Counted from the stretch's first letter, positions 4,928-13,630 are shown. The stretch: DNA of 14,177 bases from Afipia sp. (GCA_020056155.1 JAGVII010000079.1:1-14177), one strand, 5' to 3'. Notes: a model not told the origin generated them from the sequence alone. Translations and numbers: made by a program.

Positions 4928-5530
4928 ATGACCCTCTCTTCGATCCGCAAAATCTACCAAGGAGTTGCCGACCGGCGGCAGATGTTTCGCATGTTCGACC
5001 GTCACGCGCAGCGTCCCGACCGCTGGAAGAACGACGGCAGCGCTCTCTATCGTGGCGAATGGTTCGAGATCGGCCGGAGCGAGCATGATGACATGTTCGA
5101 GATACTTCCGCCGCTTTGGATGCGCGGCGACATGTTCGCCCTGAGGGAGTTTCTGACCGGCTCGATCAGCAGCGTCTTCCTCTCGCTCACGATCGACGGC
5201 CAGCCGCGCTATTTTCACAGCTATTGCGATCTCTCCGACAAAGTCTCACCCGAGCGTGCGCGCGCCGCGATCATCGAACGGGAATCACGGCCCGTGAAAG
5301 CGATGACGCGTGAAGAGCGGCTCGAGCACATCTGGTCGAGCACGCACGACGACTATCGCGGTTACGCCGGCGAGCGTTTCTCCAAGCATCTGTGGGGCAA
5401 GCGCACGGTGCTGTTCTACGGCGGCCAAAGGGGAACCGTGCTGAAGCTGCTCGACCAGCTCACCGATACGGAGATCTTGGCGAAGCTGCCCGTGCATCTG
5501 CGCTATCTGCCCGATGCGATCGCTGCGTAA
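4928..5530 (+). CDS. DUF1419 family protein
   Basis: This 200-residue soluble protein matches, from memory, the DUF1419 family found on rhizobial plasmids and related elements. Recognisable parts are the N-terminal KIYQGVADRRQMFRMFDRHA (residues 8-27), the block WFEIGRSEHDDMFEILPPLW (45-64), FLTGSISSVF (75-84), RYFHSYCDL (94-102), and the C-terminal REERLEHIWSSTHDDYRGYAGER (about 128-150). No catalytic motif, signal peptide or membrane segment is visible, and the family has no established function that I know. AAGGAG (4915-4920) precedes the ATG by 7 bases. The stop is 11 bases before the next gene, which points to one transcript with the DUF3085 gene. Confidence 0.82.
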   Translation: MTLSSIRKIYQGVADRRQMFRMFDRHAQRPDRWKNDGSALYRGEWFEIGRSEHDDMFEILPPLWMRGDMFALREFLTGSISSVFLSLTIDGQPRYFHSYCDLSDKVSPERARAAIIERESRPVKAMTREERLEHIWSSTHDDYRGYAGERFSKHLWGKRTVLFYGGQRGTVLKLLDQLTDTEILAKLPVHLRYLPDAIAA

Positions 5531-5541
5531 GGGAGGTGACG

Positions 5542-5940
5542 ATGTTCACGTTCCCCATCCCGGCCGTCCGCACGGTGATCGAGCGCGGTCAATCCGATGC
5601 CGCCGCCAATGGCGGCTTCCGCAATCCCTATTACGGCCTCAAGCCCGGCGAAGGTGAGAAACCAGGCCTCTGGCTGGTCGGCGACAGCGGTGTCTACATC
5701 ATGGCGAACGGTAAGCTCGCTAAAGGCAATCGCCCGCTTGTCGTCTATTCCGAGGAATGCCATCCAGTCGGCAACCCGGACTGGTTTGACTACAAGCGCC
5801 GCCATTTCGGCGGTGATGACGGCATCGAATTCCTTGATGCCGAGCAGATCCTCCCTCTCATCAATCGTGACTTCCGGTTCACCCATCTGCGCGTGCAGCT
5901 GAGCGAAGCCGAAGTCTCGCTTTCGCTCATCGCGCGCTAG
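5542..5940 (+). CDS. DUF3085 family protein
   Basis: The 132-residue product resembles DUF3085 proteins: an N-terminal MFTFPIPAVRTVIERG helix, GLWLVGDSGVYIMANG (residues 42-57), an EECHP segment (71-75), and FGGDDGIEFLDAEQI (89-103). It appears cytoplasmic with no known activity. GGGAGG (5531-5536) lies immediately after the preceding stop codon and 5 bases before ATG 5542, so it is almost certainly translated with the DUF1419 gene. After it come 91 bases containing a 6-bp stem (CCGCCG 5976-5981 with CGGCGG 5989-5994) before the next gene. Confidence 0.75.
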   Translation: MFTFPIPAVRTVIERGQSDAAANGGFRNPYYGLKPGEGEKPGLWLVGDSGVYIMANGKLAKGNRPLVVYSEECHPVGNPDWFDYKRRHFGGDDGIEFLDAEQILPLINRDFRFTHLRVQLSEAEVSLSLIAR

Positions 5941-6031
5941 CGCCCCTTCAAACCGCATCACCGTGATCATCAACGCCGCCGCCCCAATCGGCGGAAGGAT
6001 GACGCGCGCCCTCACCACAAGGAGAACTTCC

Positions 6032-9000
6032 ATGGCGCAAGACGATCCCTTCACCCTCGACCTTTTCGGCAACACGGCGCTCTCATCCGGCCTCGGGTTC
6101 GGCGTCACCGCGTTCGCCGGCGGTATCATCGCCGAGCAAGACGATGACGATAATCCCGATCCGTCGTCACCTTCCCCCGCGCCTTCGGTCGCGGCGGTGG
6201 CGCGGTCCGGATCAACTGCTCGCCGAGAGCGAGGAACGAACTTCCACCTCGTCGGCGATCGCGTGCTGGCGAAGAGCTGGAAGGAGCGTGCACGCGACAA
6301 CATCGCTGCGATCCGCCTCGCGGCAACCATCCAAGCCGAGGAGCGGCCGGCCACCGTCGAGGAGCAGGAGCGGCTGATCCGCTTTCTTGGTTTCGGCGCT
6401 TCCGAACTCGCCAACTTCGTCTTCCGCCGCCCCGGCGAGGCAGAATTCCGCCAAGGCTGGGAAGCGATCGGCGAGGACCTGCAGGATGCGGTCGACGACC
6501 TTGACCACGCTTCGCTGGTGCGCTGCACCCAATATGCGCACTTCACGCCGGAGTTTATCGTGCGGTCGATCTGGGCGGCGCTCCGGCGCCTCGGCTGGCG
6601 CGGTGGCCGCGTTCTCGAGCCTGGTATCGGCACCGGGCTGTTTCCGGCGCTGATGCCCGAGGAGTTTCGCGAGGCCTCGTACGTCACCGGCGTCGAGCTC
6701 GATCCAGCGACGGCGCGCATCGCACGCCTCTTGCAGCCGCGTGCACGGATCATCACCGGGGATTTTGCGCGCGCGGAGTTGCCGAGGAGTTTCGATCTCG
6801 CGATCGGCAATCCGCCTTTCTCCGATCGAACCGTGCGGTCGGATCGCGCCTATCGGTCGATGGGCCTGCGCCTGCATGATTATTTCATTGCCCGGGCGAT
6901 CGACCTTTTGAAGCCAGGCGCGTTCGCCGTCTTCGTGACGAGCTCGGGCACGATGGATAAGGCAGACACATCGGCGCGCGAGCACATCGCGAAGACGGCC
7001 GACCTTATCGCCGCGATTCGCCTGCCCGAGGGCAGTTTCCGCGCCAGCGCCGGTACCGATGTCGTCGTTGACCTCCTGTTCTTCCGCAAGCGGAAGATCG
7101 GCGATCCGGAGGACGATCTGTCTTGGCTCGACCTCGATGAGGTGCGGCCGGCGACGGCGGACGAGAGCGCGATACGCGTCAACCGATGGTTCGTGCGCCA
7201 CCCTGACTTCGTGCTCGGAACGCACGCGCTCGCATCGGGACCGTTCGGCGAGACCTACACATGCACTCCGCGTGAGGGCGAGGAGCTCGAAACGACGCTC
7301 GCCGCCAGGATTGGCCTCCTTCCGGAAGCGATCTACGACGGCGAGCCTGAGGTGATCGACATCAATCCAGATGATGACGGCGACGTGGCCGACCTCGACC
7401 TGCCTCAAGATGGGCATGTGCGCGAGGGCAGCTACTTCTTCGACAAGGCGCACGGCTTGATGCAAGTCCTCGACGGCGAACCCGTTCCGGTGACGGCGCG
7501 AAAGGGGCGCAGCGCCGACGGCATCCCGGAGAAACACGTCCGGATTATCCGCAAGCTGATCCCGATACGCGACGCCGTCCGCGAGGTGCTCAAATGCCAG
7601 GAGCTCGACCGGCAGTGGAAGGACGCGCAAGTCCGACTGCGCATCGCATGGTCGAACTTCGTCCGAGACTTCGGCCCGATCAACTTCACGACCGTCTCCA
7701 TGACCGAGGAGGAAGAGACGGGCGAAGTGCGCGAGACGCACCGCCGGCCGAACATCCAACCTTTCCTTGACGACCCCGACTGCTGGCTCGTCGCCTCGAT
7801 CGAGGACTACGACCTGGAGACGAACACCGGGAAGCCCGGACCGCTTTTCACCGAGCGGGTGATCGCGCCGCCGGCGGCGCCTGTGATCAACAGCGCGGCC
7901 GATGCGCTCGCCGTCGTGCTCAACGAGCGCGGTTACGTCGACATCGATCACATCGCCGAACTTTTGCATCGAGACCCTGAGGTCGTGATCGCCGAACTTG
8001 GCAGCGGTATCTACCGCGACCCGGCGGATGGATCGTGGCAGATGGCCGACTCCTATTTGTCCGGTCGTGTGCGCGAAAAGCTGAAGACGGCTGAGGCCGC
8101 CGCGGCGCTTGAGCCGGAGTACGAACGCAATGTCAACGCGCTCGCCGCCGTGCAGCCCGCCGACCTCAAGCCGTCGGATATCACCGCGCGTCTAGGTGCG
8201 CCATGGATACCGGCCTGCGACGTTGTCGCCTTCGTCAAGCAGACGATGGATGCCGAGATCAGGATCCACCACATGCCGGAATTGGCGTCATGGACCGTCG
8301 AGGCGCGGCAGCTCGGGTGGACCGCTGCGGGCACGTCGGAGTGGGGCACAGACCGCCGGCATGCGGGTGAGCTCCTCGCCGACGCGCTGAACAGTCGCGT
8401 CCCGCAGATCTTCGATACTGTCAAGGACGGCGATAGCGAGCGGCGCGTGCTCAACGTCGTCGACACCGAGGCCGCGAAGACAAAGCTCCAGAAGATCAAG
8501 GATGCCTTCCAGCACTGGATCTGGTCCGATCCCGACCGCACGGATCGACTGGCCAGTGTTTATAATGACCGCTTCAACAATATCGCGCCACGAGCGTTCG
8601 ACGGCTCCCATCTGAAGCTTCCGGGCGCCTCTGGCGCCTTTGTTCTTTACGGGCACCAGAAGCGCGGCATCTGGCGCATCGTCTCGGCCGGGTCGACCTA
8701 TCTCGCCCACGCTGTCGGCGCCGGCAAGACCATGACGATGGCGGCCGCCGTCATGGAGCAACGACGGCTTGGCCTGATCGCCAAGGCGATGCTTGTCGTC
8801 CCGGGGCATTGCCTGGCGCAGGCCGCCCGAGAGTTCCTCGCTCTCTATCCGAACGCGCGCATCCTTGTCGCCGACGAGACCAACTTTTCGAAGGACAAGC
8901 GGCATCGCTTCTTGTCGCGCGCGGCGACGGCGACATGGGACGCGATCATCATCACGCATTCCGCCTTCCGCTTCATCGCGGTGCCCTCGGCCTTCGAGCA

Positions 9001-11134
9001 GCAGATGATCCAGGACGAGCTGGAGCTTTATGAGACGCTTTTGACCAAGGTCGAGAGCGATGATCGCGTGTCGCGTAAGCGGCTCGAACGGCTGAAGGAG
9101 GGTTTGAAGGAGCGGCTGGAATCGCTGGCGACCCGCAAGGACGATCTCCTCACCATCTCAGAGATCGGGATCGATCAGATCATCGTCGACGAGGCACAGG
9201 AATTTAGGAAGCTCTCCTTCGCGACCAACATGTCGACCTTGAAGGGCGTCGATCCGAACGGGTCGCAGCGTGCCTGGGATTTGTTCGTCAAGTCGCGCTT
9301 CGTCGAGACGAAGAATCCCGACCGCGCGCTCGTCCTCGCCTCCGGCACGCCGATCACCAACACGCTAGGCGAAATGTTCTCCGTGCAGCGCTATCTCGGT
9401 TACGCCGCGTTGTTCGAACGTGGTCTGCACGAGTTCGACGCATGGGCCTCGACCTTCGGCGACGTCACGACCGAGCTCGAGCTTCAGCCGTCTGGCAAAT
9501 ACAAGCCGGTGACGCGCTTCGCCACCTTCGTCAACGTGCCGGAGCTGATCGCCGTGTTCCGGTCCTTCGCCGACGTGGTGATGCCGGAAGATTTGCGCCG
9601 ATACGTCAAGGTGCCCGCGATCTCGACCGGCAAGCGCCAGATCCTCACCGCGAAGCCGTCGGATGCCTTCAGGCGCTATCAGACCCTGCTCGGCGAGCGC
9701 ATCAAGGCGATCGAGGAGCGCGACCGCGCGCCGGAGCCCGGCGACGACATTCTGCTCTCCGTCATCACCGATGGCAGGCACGCCGCGATCGATCTACGTC
9801 TGGTCGATCCAGATAACGACAACGAGGCCGCCAATAAGCTGAACATGCTTGTCAGCAACGCTTTCCGTATCTGGAAGGAGACAGCCGAGAACGGATACAC
9901 GCGTACGGACGGCAAGCCATTCGACTTGCCCGGCGCCGCGCAAATGATCTTCTCCGATCTCGGCACGATTAGTGTCGAAAAGAGCCGCGGCTTCTCCGCC
10001 TATCGCTGGGTTCGTGATGAGCTCATTCGTATGGGAGTGCCTGCGTCCGAAATCGCCTTCATGCAGGAATTCAAGAAGTCCGAGGCCAAGCAGCGCCTGT
10101 TCGGCGACGTGCGTGCTGGCAAAGTGCGTTTCCTGATCGGCTCGTCCGAGACGATGGGCACCGGTGTGAACGCGCAGTTGCGCCTCAAGGCCCTGCACCA
10201 TCTCGACGTTCCGTGGCTGCCGTCGCAGATCGAACAGCGCGAAGGCCGCATCGTGCGCCAGGGGAATCAGCATGACGAGGTCGATATCTTCGCCTACGCG
10301 ACCGAAGGCAGTCTCGATGCGCAGATGTGGCAGAACAACGAGCGCAAGGCTCGCTTCATCGCCGCCGCGCTCTCGGGCGACACATCGATCCGGCGGCTCG
10401 AGGATATGGGTGAGAGTCAGGCCAACCAGTTCGCCATGGCCAAGGCGATCGCGTCAGGCGACCCGCGTTTGATGCAGAAAGCGGGCTTGGAGGCCGACAT
10501 CGCGCGGCTGGAACGCTTGCGGGCCGCCCATATCGACGATCAGCACGCCGTGCGGCGTCAGATGCGCGACGCCGAGCGCGACGTTGAGCTCTCGATCCGG
10601 CGCATCGGCGAGATCGGACAGGATATCGAGCGGCGCACACCGACGGGGGGCGATGCCTTCTCCATGGCAGTCGCGGGCGAATTGTACGCCGAGCGCAAAC
10701 TCGCTGGCCGTGCGTTGCTGAAGGAGATCCTGACGATGGTTCAGCTTCAGCAGGAAGGCGAGACCGTCATCGCCTCAATCGGTGGCTTCGACATCGAGTA
10801 TAGCGGCGAGCGGATCGGCCGCGACGGCTATCGCTACACCACGATGCTCCTGCGAACCGGCGCCGAATACGAGATTGAGTTGCCCGTGACGGTGACTCCG
10901 CTCGGAGCGGTCGCCCGTCTTGAACACGCGGTGGACGATTTCGAGGGCGAGCGCGAACGCTACCGCCAGCGTCTGGCCGACGCTCGCCGACGGCTTGCGT
11001 CCTACGAGTCGCGCGACGGCGGTGAATTCGCCTTTGCCGGGGAGCTTGCCGAAAAGCGCCGCCAACTCGCCGGGGTGGAGAAGGCCTTGTCGGAGGAGAG
11101 CGAAGGCGCGGGCGAGATGGCTGTGGCTGCCTGA
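6032..11134 (+). CDS. Giant DNA adenine methyltransferase-helicase fusion
   Basis: This 1700-residue protein joins an N6-adenine methyltransferase to a superfamily 2 helicase. After an acidic, Pro/Ser-rich N-terminus (1-70) come SAM motif I VLEPGIGTG (194-202) and catalytic NPPF (260-263). A middle part contains YLSGRVREKL (675-684). Helicase motifs follow: AVGAGKT (894-900), DEAQ (1053-1056), SGTPITN (1104-1110) and motif VI QREGRIVRQ (1402-1410). The end (about 1480-1700) is rich in charged helices, probably coiled coil. No nuclease motif is seen, so it is not a complete restriction enzyme. The layout recalls phage P1 DarB-type and plasmid antirestriction methylase-helicases that shield entering DNA, which is inference for this protein. 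AAGGAG (6018-6023) supports ATG 6032; the frame extends to GTG 5963. It is the largest gene of the plus-strand block. Confidence 0.88.
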   Translation: MAQDDPFTLDLFGNTALSSGLGFGVTAFAGGIIAEQDDDDNPDPSSPSPAPSVAAVARSGSTARRERGTNFHLVGDRVLAKSWKERARDNIAAIRLAATIQAEERPATVEEQERLIRFLGFGASELANFVFRRPGEAEFRQGWEAIGEDLQDAVDDLDHASLVRCTQYAHFTPEFIVRSIWAALRRLGWRGGRVLEPGIGTGLFPALMPEEFREASYVTGVELDPATARIARLLQPRARIITGDFARAELPRSFDLAIGNPPFSDRTVRSDRAYRSMGLRLHDYFIARAIDLLKPGAFAVFVTSSGTMDKADTSAREHIAKTADLIAAIRLPEGSFRASAGTDVVVDLLFFRKRKIGDPEDDLSWLDLDEVRPATADESAIRVNRWFVRHPDFVLGTHALASGPFGETYTCTPREGEELETTLAARIGLLPEAIYDGEPEVIDINPDDDGDVADLDLPQDGHVREGSYFFDKAHGLMQVLDGEPVPVTARKGRSADGIPEKHVRIIRKLIPIRDAVREVLKCQELDRQWKDAQVRLRIAWSNFVRDFGPINFTTVSMTEEEETGEVRETHRRPNIQPFLDDPDCWLVASIEDYDLETNTGKPGPLFTERVIAPPAAPVINSAADALAVVLNERGYVDIDHIAELLHRDPEVVIAELGSGIYRDPADGSWQMADSYLSGRVREKLKTAEAAAALEPEYERNVNALAAVQPADLKPSDITARLGAPWIPACDVVAFVKQTMDAEIRIHHMPELASWTVEARQLGWTAAGTSEWGTDRRHAGELLADALNSRVPQIFDTVKDGDSERRVLNVVDTEAAKTKLQKIKDAFQHWIWSDPDRTDRLASVYNDRFNNIAPRAFDGSHLKLPGASGAFVLYGHQKRGIWRIVSAGSTYLAHAVGAGKTMTMAAAVMEQRRLGLIAKAMLVVPGHCLAQAAREFLALYPNARILVADETNFSKDKRHRFLSRAATATWDAIIITHSAFRFIAVPSAFEQQMIQDELELYETLLTKVESDDRVSRKRLERLKEGLKERLESLATRKDDLLTISEIGIDQIIVDEAQEFRKLSFATNMSTLKGVDPNGSQRAWDLFVKSRFVETKNPDRALVLASGTPITNTLGEMFSVQRYLGYAALFERGLHEFDAWASTFGDVTTELELQPSGKYKPVTRFATFVNVPELIAVFRSFADVVMPEDLRRYVKVPAISTGKRQILTAKPSDAFRRYQTLLGERIKAIEERDRAPEPGDDILLSVITDGRHAAIDLRLVDPDNDNEAANKLNMLVSNAFRIWKETAENGYTRTDGKPFDLPGAAQMIFSDLGTISVEKSRGFSAYRWVRDELIRMGVPASEIAFMQEFKKSEAKQRLFGDVRAGKVRFLIGSSETMGTGVNAQLRLKALHHLDVPWLPSQIEQREGRIVRQGNQHDEVDIFAYATEGSLDAQMWQNNERKARFIAAALSGDTSIRRLEDMGESQANQFAMAKAIASGDPRLMQKAGLEADIARLERLRAAHIDDQHAVRRQMRDAERDVELSIRRIGEIGQDIERRTPTGGDAFSMAVAGELYAERKLAGRALLKEILTMVQLQQEGETVIASIGGFDIEYSGERIGRDGYRYTTMLLRTGAEYEIELPVTVTPLGAVARLEHAVDDFEGERERYRQRLADARRRLASYESRDGGEFAFAGELAEKRRQLAGVEKALSEESEGAGEMAVAA

Positions 11135-11156
11135 ACCAAAGAGGGAGGAACGAGAA

Positions 11157-11159
11157 ATG
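11157..11159 (+). other. Well-placed ATG with strong ribosome binding site, probably a leader start
   Basis: GGGAGGAA (11143-11150) stands 6 bases before this ATG. The frame it opens runs to 11651, out of frame with the ParB-like gene and overlapping its first 260 bases. The product is Arg/Pro/Gly-rich and family-less. Codons 3-11 coincide with the hairpin at 11164-11188. A leader frame controlling the next gene is possible; a real protein is unlikely. Confidence 0.25.
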
Positions 11160-11163
11160 AAAA

Positions 11164-11188
11164 GGTCCGCTCGCAGAGCGGGCGGACC
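11164..11188. promoter_or_regulatory. 11-bp hairpin downstream of the methyltransferase-helicase
   Basis: GGTCCGCTCGC (11164-11174), loop AGA, GCGGGCGGACC (11178-11188) gives 10 Watson-Crick pairs and one G-U. On the plus strand no T-run follows. Read on the minus strand the stem is followed by TTTTCATTT, so it would be a better terminator for leftward transcription. On the plus strand it begins the structured leader of the ParB-like gene. Confidence 0.45.
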
Positions 11189-11220
11189 GCCGACGCGAGG
11201 GCTCAACCGCCGCCTGCGCG

Positions 11221-11278
11221 ATCCCGGCCCGTCGTCCTGCGCAGGGCTTAGGCCCTGCTGGTCCTGCCGGGCGGGGAT
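11221..11278 (+). promoter_or_regulatory. Nested stem-loops in the ParB-like gene leader
   Basis: An inner perfect stem GCAGGGC (11241-11247), loop TTAG, GCCCTGC (11252-11258) sits inside an outer pairing of ATCCC-G-GCCCG (11221-11231) with CGGGC-G-GGGAT (11268-11278), which has one G-G mismatch. GTCCTGC flanks the inner stem on both sides as a direct repeat. The symmetry suggests a defined RNA structure, but no known riboswitch is recognised. Confidence 0.35.
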
Positions 11279-11316
11279 GCTCGGCCGCAGTTGCACCGGC
11301 CCGTCCGCTCCGCGGG

Positions 11317-11378
11317 CTGGGGGATGTCTTCGGGAAGAAGACGAGAAAAGGCCGGTAGTGCCGGTCCACAACCCCCAG
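11317..11378 (+). promoter_or_regulatory. Stem-loop ending at the ParB-like gene ribosome binding site
   Basis: CTGGGGG (11317-11323) pairs with CCCCCAG (11372-11378). Between them GTCTTC (11326-11331) and GAAGAC (11337-11342) form a second stem with a GGGAA loop. The outer stem ends one base before the AGGAG (11380-11384) used by ATG 11392, so it could limit ribosome access. Confidence 0.35.
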
Positions 11379-11391
11379 CAGGAGCAATCCC

Positions 11392-13065
11392 ATGCAACTT
11401 CTCAAGGTCGATCCGCGGGCGCTGAAGGAAAATCCCGACCGCACGCGCCAGACGAAATCCACGCCGCAGGCCGATGCGCTGCTGCTCGCCACGATCAAGG
11501 CCGTCGGTATCGTACAGCCGCCCGTGATTACGGCGGAATCCGGTGGCGGCAACGGCTACGTCATCAATGCAGGCCATCGCCGGGTGAAGCAGGCCATCGC
11601 CGCCGGTCTGGAGGAGATCGACGTGCTCGTCGACGAGGCGGCGAACGATAATGGCGCCATGCGCTCGATGATCGAGAACATCGCCCGCGAGGCGCTGAAT
11701 CCGGTCGACCAATGGCGTGCGATCGAGCGTCTCGTCGCACTCGGCTGGACCGAAGAAGCGATCGGCGTCGCGCTCGCGCTTCCGGTGCGCCAGATCAAGA
11801 AGCTCCGTCTTCTCGCGAACGTCCTGCCGGCGATGCTCGACCATATGGCGAAGGGCGACATGCCCGACGAGCGCCAGCTGCGCACGATCGCGGCGGCTTC
11901 GCCCGACGAGCAAAAGGAGGTCTGGAAGAAGCACAAGCCGTCGAAAGGTGATCCGCAGGTTTCATGGTGGAGCGTGGCGCAGGGATTGCAGAAGACGCGG
12001 ATGTACGCGCGCCACGCCAGTTTCGGCGACGATCTCGCTGAGGCTTATGGCATCCAATGGGTCGAAGACCTGTTCGCTCCTGCCGACGAGGACAGTCGCT
12101 ACACCAACGATGCCGAGGCCTTCCTCGGCGCGCAGCAGGAGTGGATGACGGCAAATCTGCCGAAAAAGGGCCTCATCGCCGAGGTGACCAACTATGGGGA
12201 GGTGAAGCTGCCGCCAAAGGCGGAGCGCGTCTACGGCAAACCGGCGAAGTCCGACTGTACGGCGATGTATCTCGATCGTGACGGCCGCGTACAGACCGTT
12301 CACTACCGCATGCCCGTGGCGAAGAAGCCGAAGGGAAAAGGCGCGACGGCTTCGGATACCGGCGCTGACGACATCGGTGTCGTTTCGAAGACGCGTCCCG
12401 ACGTCACGCGCAAGGGCGTCGAGATGATCGGCGATTACCGCACCGATGCGCTGCGCGAAGCGCTCGGCCGCGCACCGATCGAGGACGACATGCTGATGGC
12501 GCTCTTGATCCTGGCCTTCGCCGGTCAGAACGTCTCGGTGACGACGGGCGGCGGGGGTGTCTACTACGGCCATAGCCGACTGGCGAAGAACGCGGTGGTG
12601 CTGTTCGACGTCGACGGTAAGCTCGCCTTCGACATGGACACGCTGCGTGTCGCGGCGCGCACGATGCTGGTGGACGTCTTCTCGTGCCGGGAAAACGCCA
12701 CCAACAGCGGCATCGTCGCGCGTGTCGCCGGCGAGACGATCGGCGCGGATACCTTCCTGCCGAACATGGGCTCTGAAGACTTCCTGTTCTGCCTGTCGCG
12801 TCCTGCCCTCGAAACATCCTGCAAGGACACGCCAGTGCTGCCGCGCCAGCGGGTGAAGGACACGCGTGCCGCGCTCGTAGAGCACTTCAAGGAGGGACAC
12901 TTCGTTCATCCTTCCGCGCTCTTCGCGCCTGATGCTTCAAAGCTTTCCGAATGGTTGTCGTCGGGCGCGACGTCGGCAGACGACGAGGCTGAAGAGGACA
13001 TCGCGGCCAACGGTGATGACCTCTCCGATGAAGAAGCCGAGGCGTTCAGGGAGGCAGCCGAGTAA
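11392..13065 (+). CDS. ParB/RepB-family protein with long C-terminal extension
   Basis: The N-terminal third of this 557-residue protein is a ParB/Srx-type domain: VGIVQPPVI, the arginine box GHRR (residues 61-64) and ENIARE (95-100) followed by LNPVDQW. These are the segments that bind CTP in ParB proteins. A helix-turn-helix candidate follows (about 118-145, WTEEAIGVALALPVRQIKKL). The remaining 400 or so residues are not part of classic ParB and end in an acidic tail (about 523-557). No ParA lies next to it, so a role in segregation is doubtful; DNA binding or regulation in the methyltransferase-helicase block is more likely, as inference. AGGAG (11380-11384) supports the ATG. The gene has a 257-base structured leader and an intrinsic terminator after it. 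Confidence 0.85.
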   Translation: MQLLKVDPRALKENPDRTRQTKSTPQADALLLATIKAVGIVQPPVITAESGGGNGYVINAGHRRVKQAIAAGLEEIDVLVDEAANDNGAMRSMIENIAREALNPVDQWRAIERLVALGWTEEAIGVALALPVRQIKKLRLLANVLPAMLDHMAKGDMPDERQLRTIAAASPDEQKEVWKKHKPSKGDPQVSWWSVAQGLQKTRMYARHASFGDDLAEAYGIQWVEDLFAPADEDSRYTNDAEAFLGAQQEWMTANLPKKGLIAEVTNYGEVKLPPKAERVYGKPAKSDCTAMYLDRDGRVQTVHYRMPVAKKPKGKGATASDTGADDIGVVSKTRPDVTRKGVEMIGDYRTDALREALGRAPIEDDMLMALLILAFAGQNVSVTTGGGGVYYGHSRLAKNAVVLFDVDGKLAFDMDTLRVAARTMLVDVFSCRENATNSGIVARVAGETIGADTFLPNMGSEDFLFCLSRPALETSCKDTPVLPRQRVKDTRAALVEHFKEGHFVHPSALFAPDASKLSEWLSSGATSADDEAEEDIAANGDDLSDEEAEAFREAAE

Positions 13066-13095
13066 CGACACGCACCGTTCCTTCCGAACCGTTCG

Positions 13096-13128
13096 CCGCC
13101 GCCGGTCGTCCCGGCGGCGGTTTCGTTT
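13096..13128 (+). terminator. Rho-independent terminator after the ParB-like gene
   Basis: CCGCCGCCGG (13096-13105), loop TCGTC, CCGGCGGCGG (13111-13120) is a perfect 10-bp GC stem followed by TTTCGTTT. It lies 30 bases after the ParB-like stop and 28 bases before the next gene. The interrupted T-run may allow some read-through. Confidence 0.75.
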
Positions 13129-13156
13129 CCATGCACGCGCACACAAGGAGGACTCG

Positions 13157-13630
13157 ATGTCCGCGCACACCATCATCGACAACGCACCCATCGGCTCGAT
13201 CGTCACCTGGTCCGACGGAACGCCGCAGCCACCGACGCGCTTCAGAAAAAAGCTCGCCTCGTGGCAGACCAACAACAGCCGAGGGCGCCTCATTCGCAAG
13301 CAGGGTGGTCGCAGCGCCGGCTGTGTCCCCCTGTCGGCCTGTTTCACCCTGCACGAGGCCGACTACGGCGCCGGCGGCGTCATCGCCATTCGCGTCCACC
13401 GGACCTTCTCGTTGGACTCGAAGCTTCATTTCACGATCGCCGAACGTCCGGCCATCGGTTGGGTCCGCGTGTTCGACCGCGCCGGCGACGACGCCGAGCT
13501 CGTTTATCTCGCGGCAAACGAACCCGACGCAAAAGAGTGGCTGTCCCGCCACGGTTATCCGCACGCGGTGCTGGATGAAGTGACGGCCGACGAGGTCGGC
13601 GCGGATGCCGTCGAAGGGAGGGCAGCATGA
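13157..13630 (+). CDS. Conserved-looking 157-residue protein of unknown function
   Basis: AAGGAG (13145-13150) stands 6 bases before ATG 13157. The product is soluble, without signal peptide or membrane segment. It opens with a predicted strand and turn (IIDNAPIGSIVTWSDGTPQPP), then a basic stretch (RFRKKLASW to RGRLIRKQGG, residues 28-51), then strands with alternating hydrophobics (GVIAIRVHRTFSLDSKLHFTI, 74-94, is the clearest part) and an acidic end. The basic part might contact nucleic acid. I do not recognise the family. Its stop overlaps the next start by ATGA (13627-13630), so it is translated with the DUF7007 gene. The terminator before it suggests its own promoter or read-through. 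Confidence 0.78.
   Translation: MSAHTIIDNAPIGSIVTWSDGTPQPPTRFRKKLASWQTNNSRGRLIRKQGGRSAGCVPLSACFTLHEADYGAGGVIAIRVHRTFSLDSKLHFTIAERPAIGWVRVFDRAGDDAELVYLAANEPDAKEWLSRHGYPHAVLDEVTADEVGADAVEGRAA

Noticed and set aside
5503..7969. Minus-strand frames of 435 and 585 residues
   Set aside because: They lie opposite the DUF3085 and methyltransferase-helicase genes, which carry clear motifs; they are mirror frames of biased codons.
12794..12815. CATCCTGC-like sequence as a transfer-origin nick site
   Set aside because: It is inside the ParB-like coding region without flanking inverted repeats or a relaxase gene nearby.
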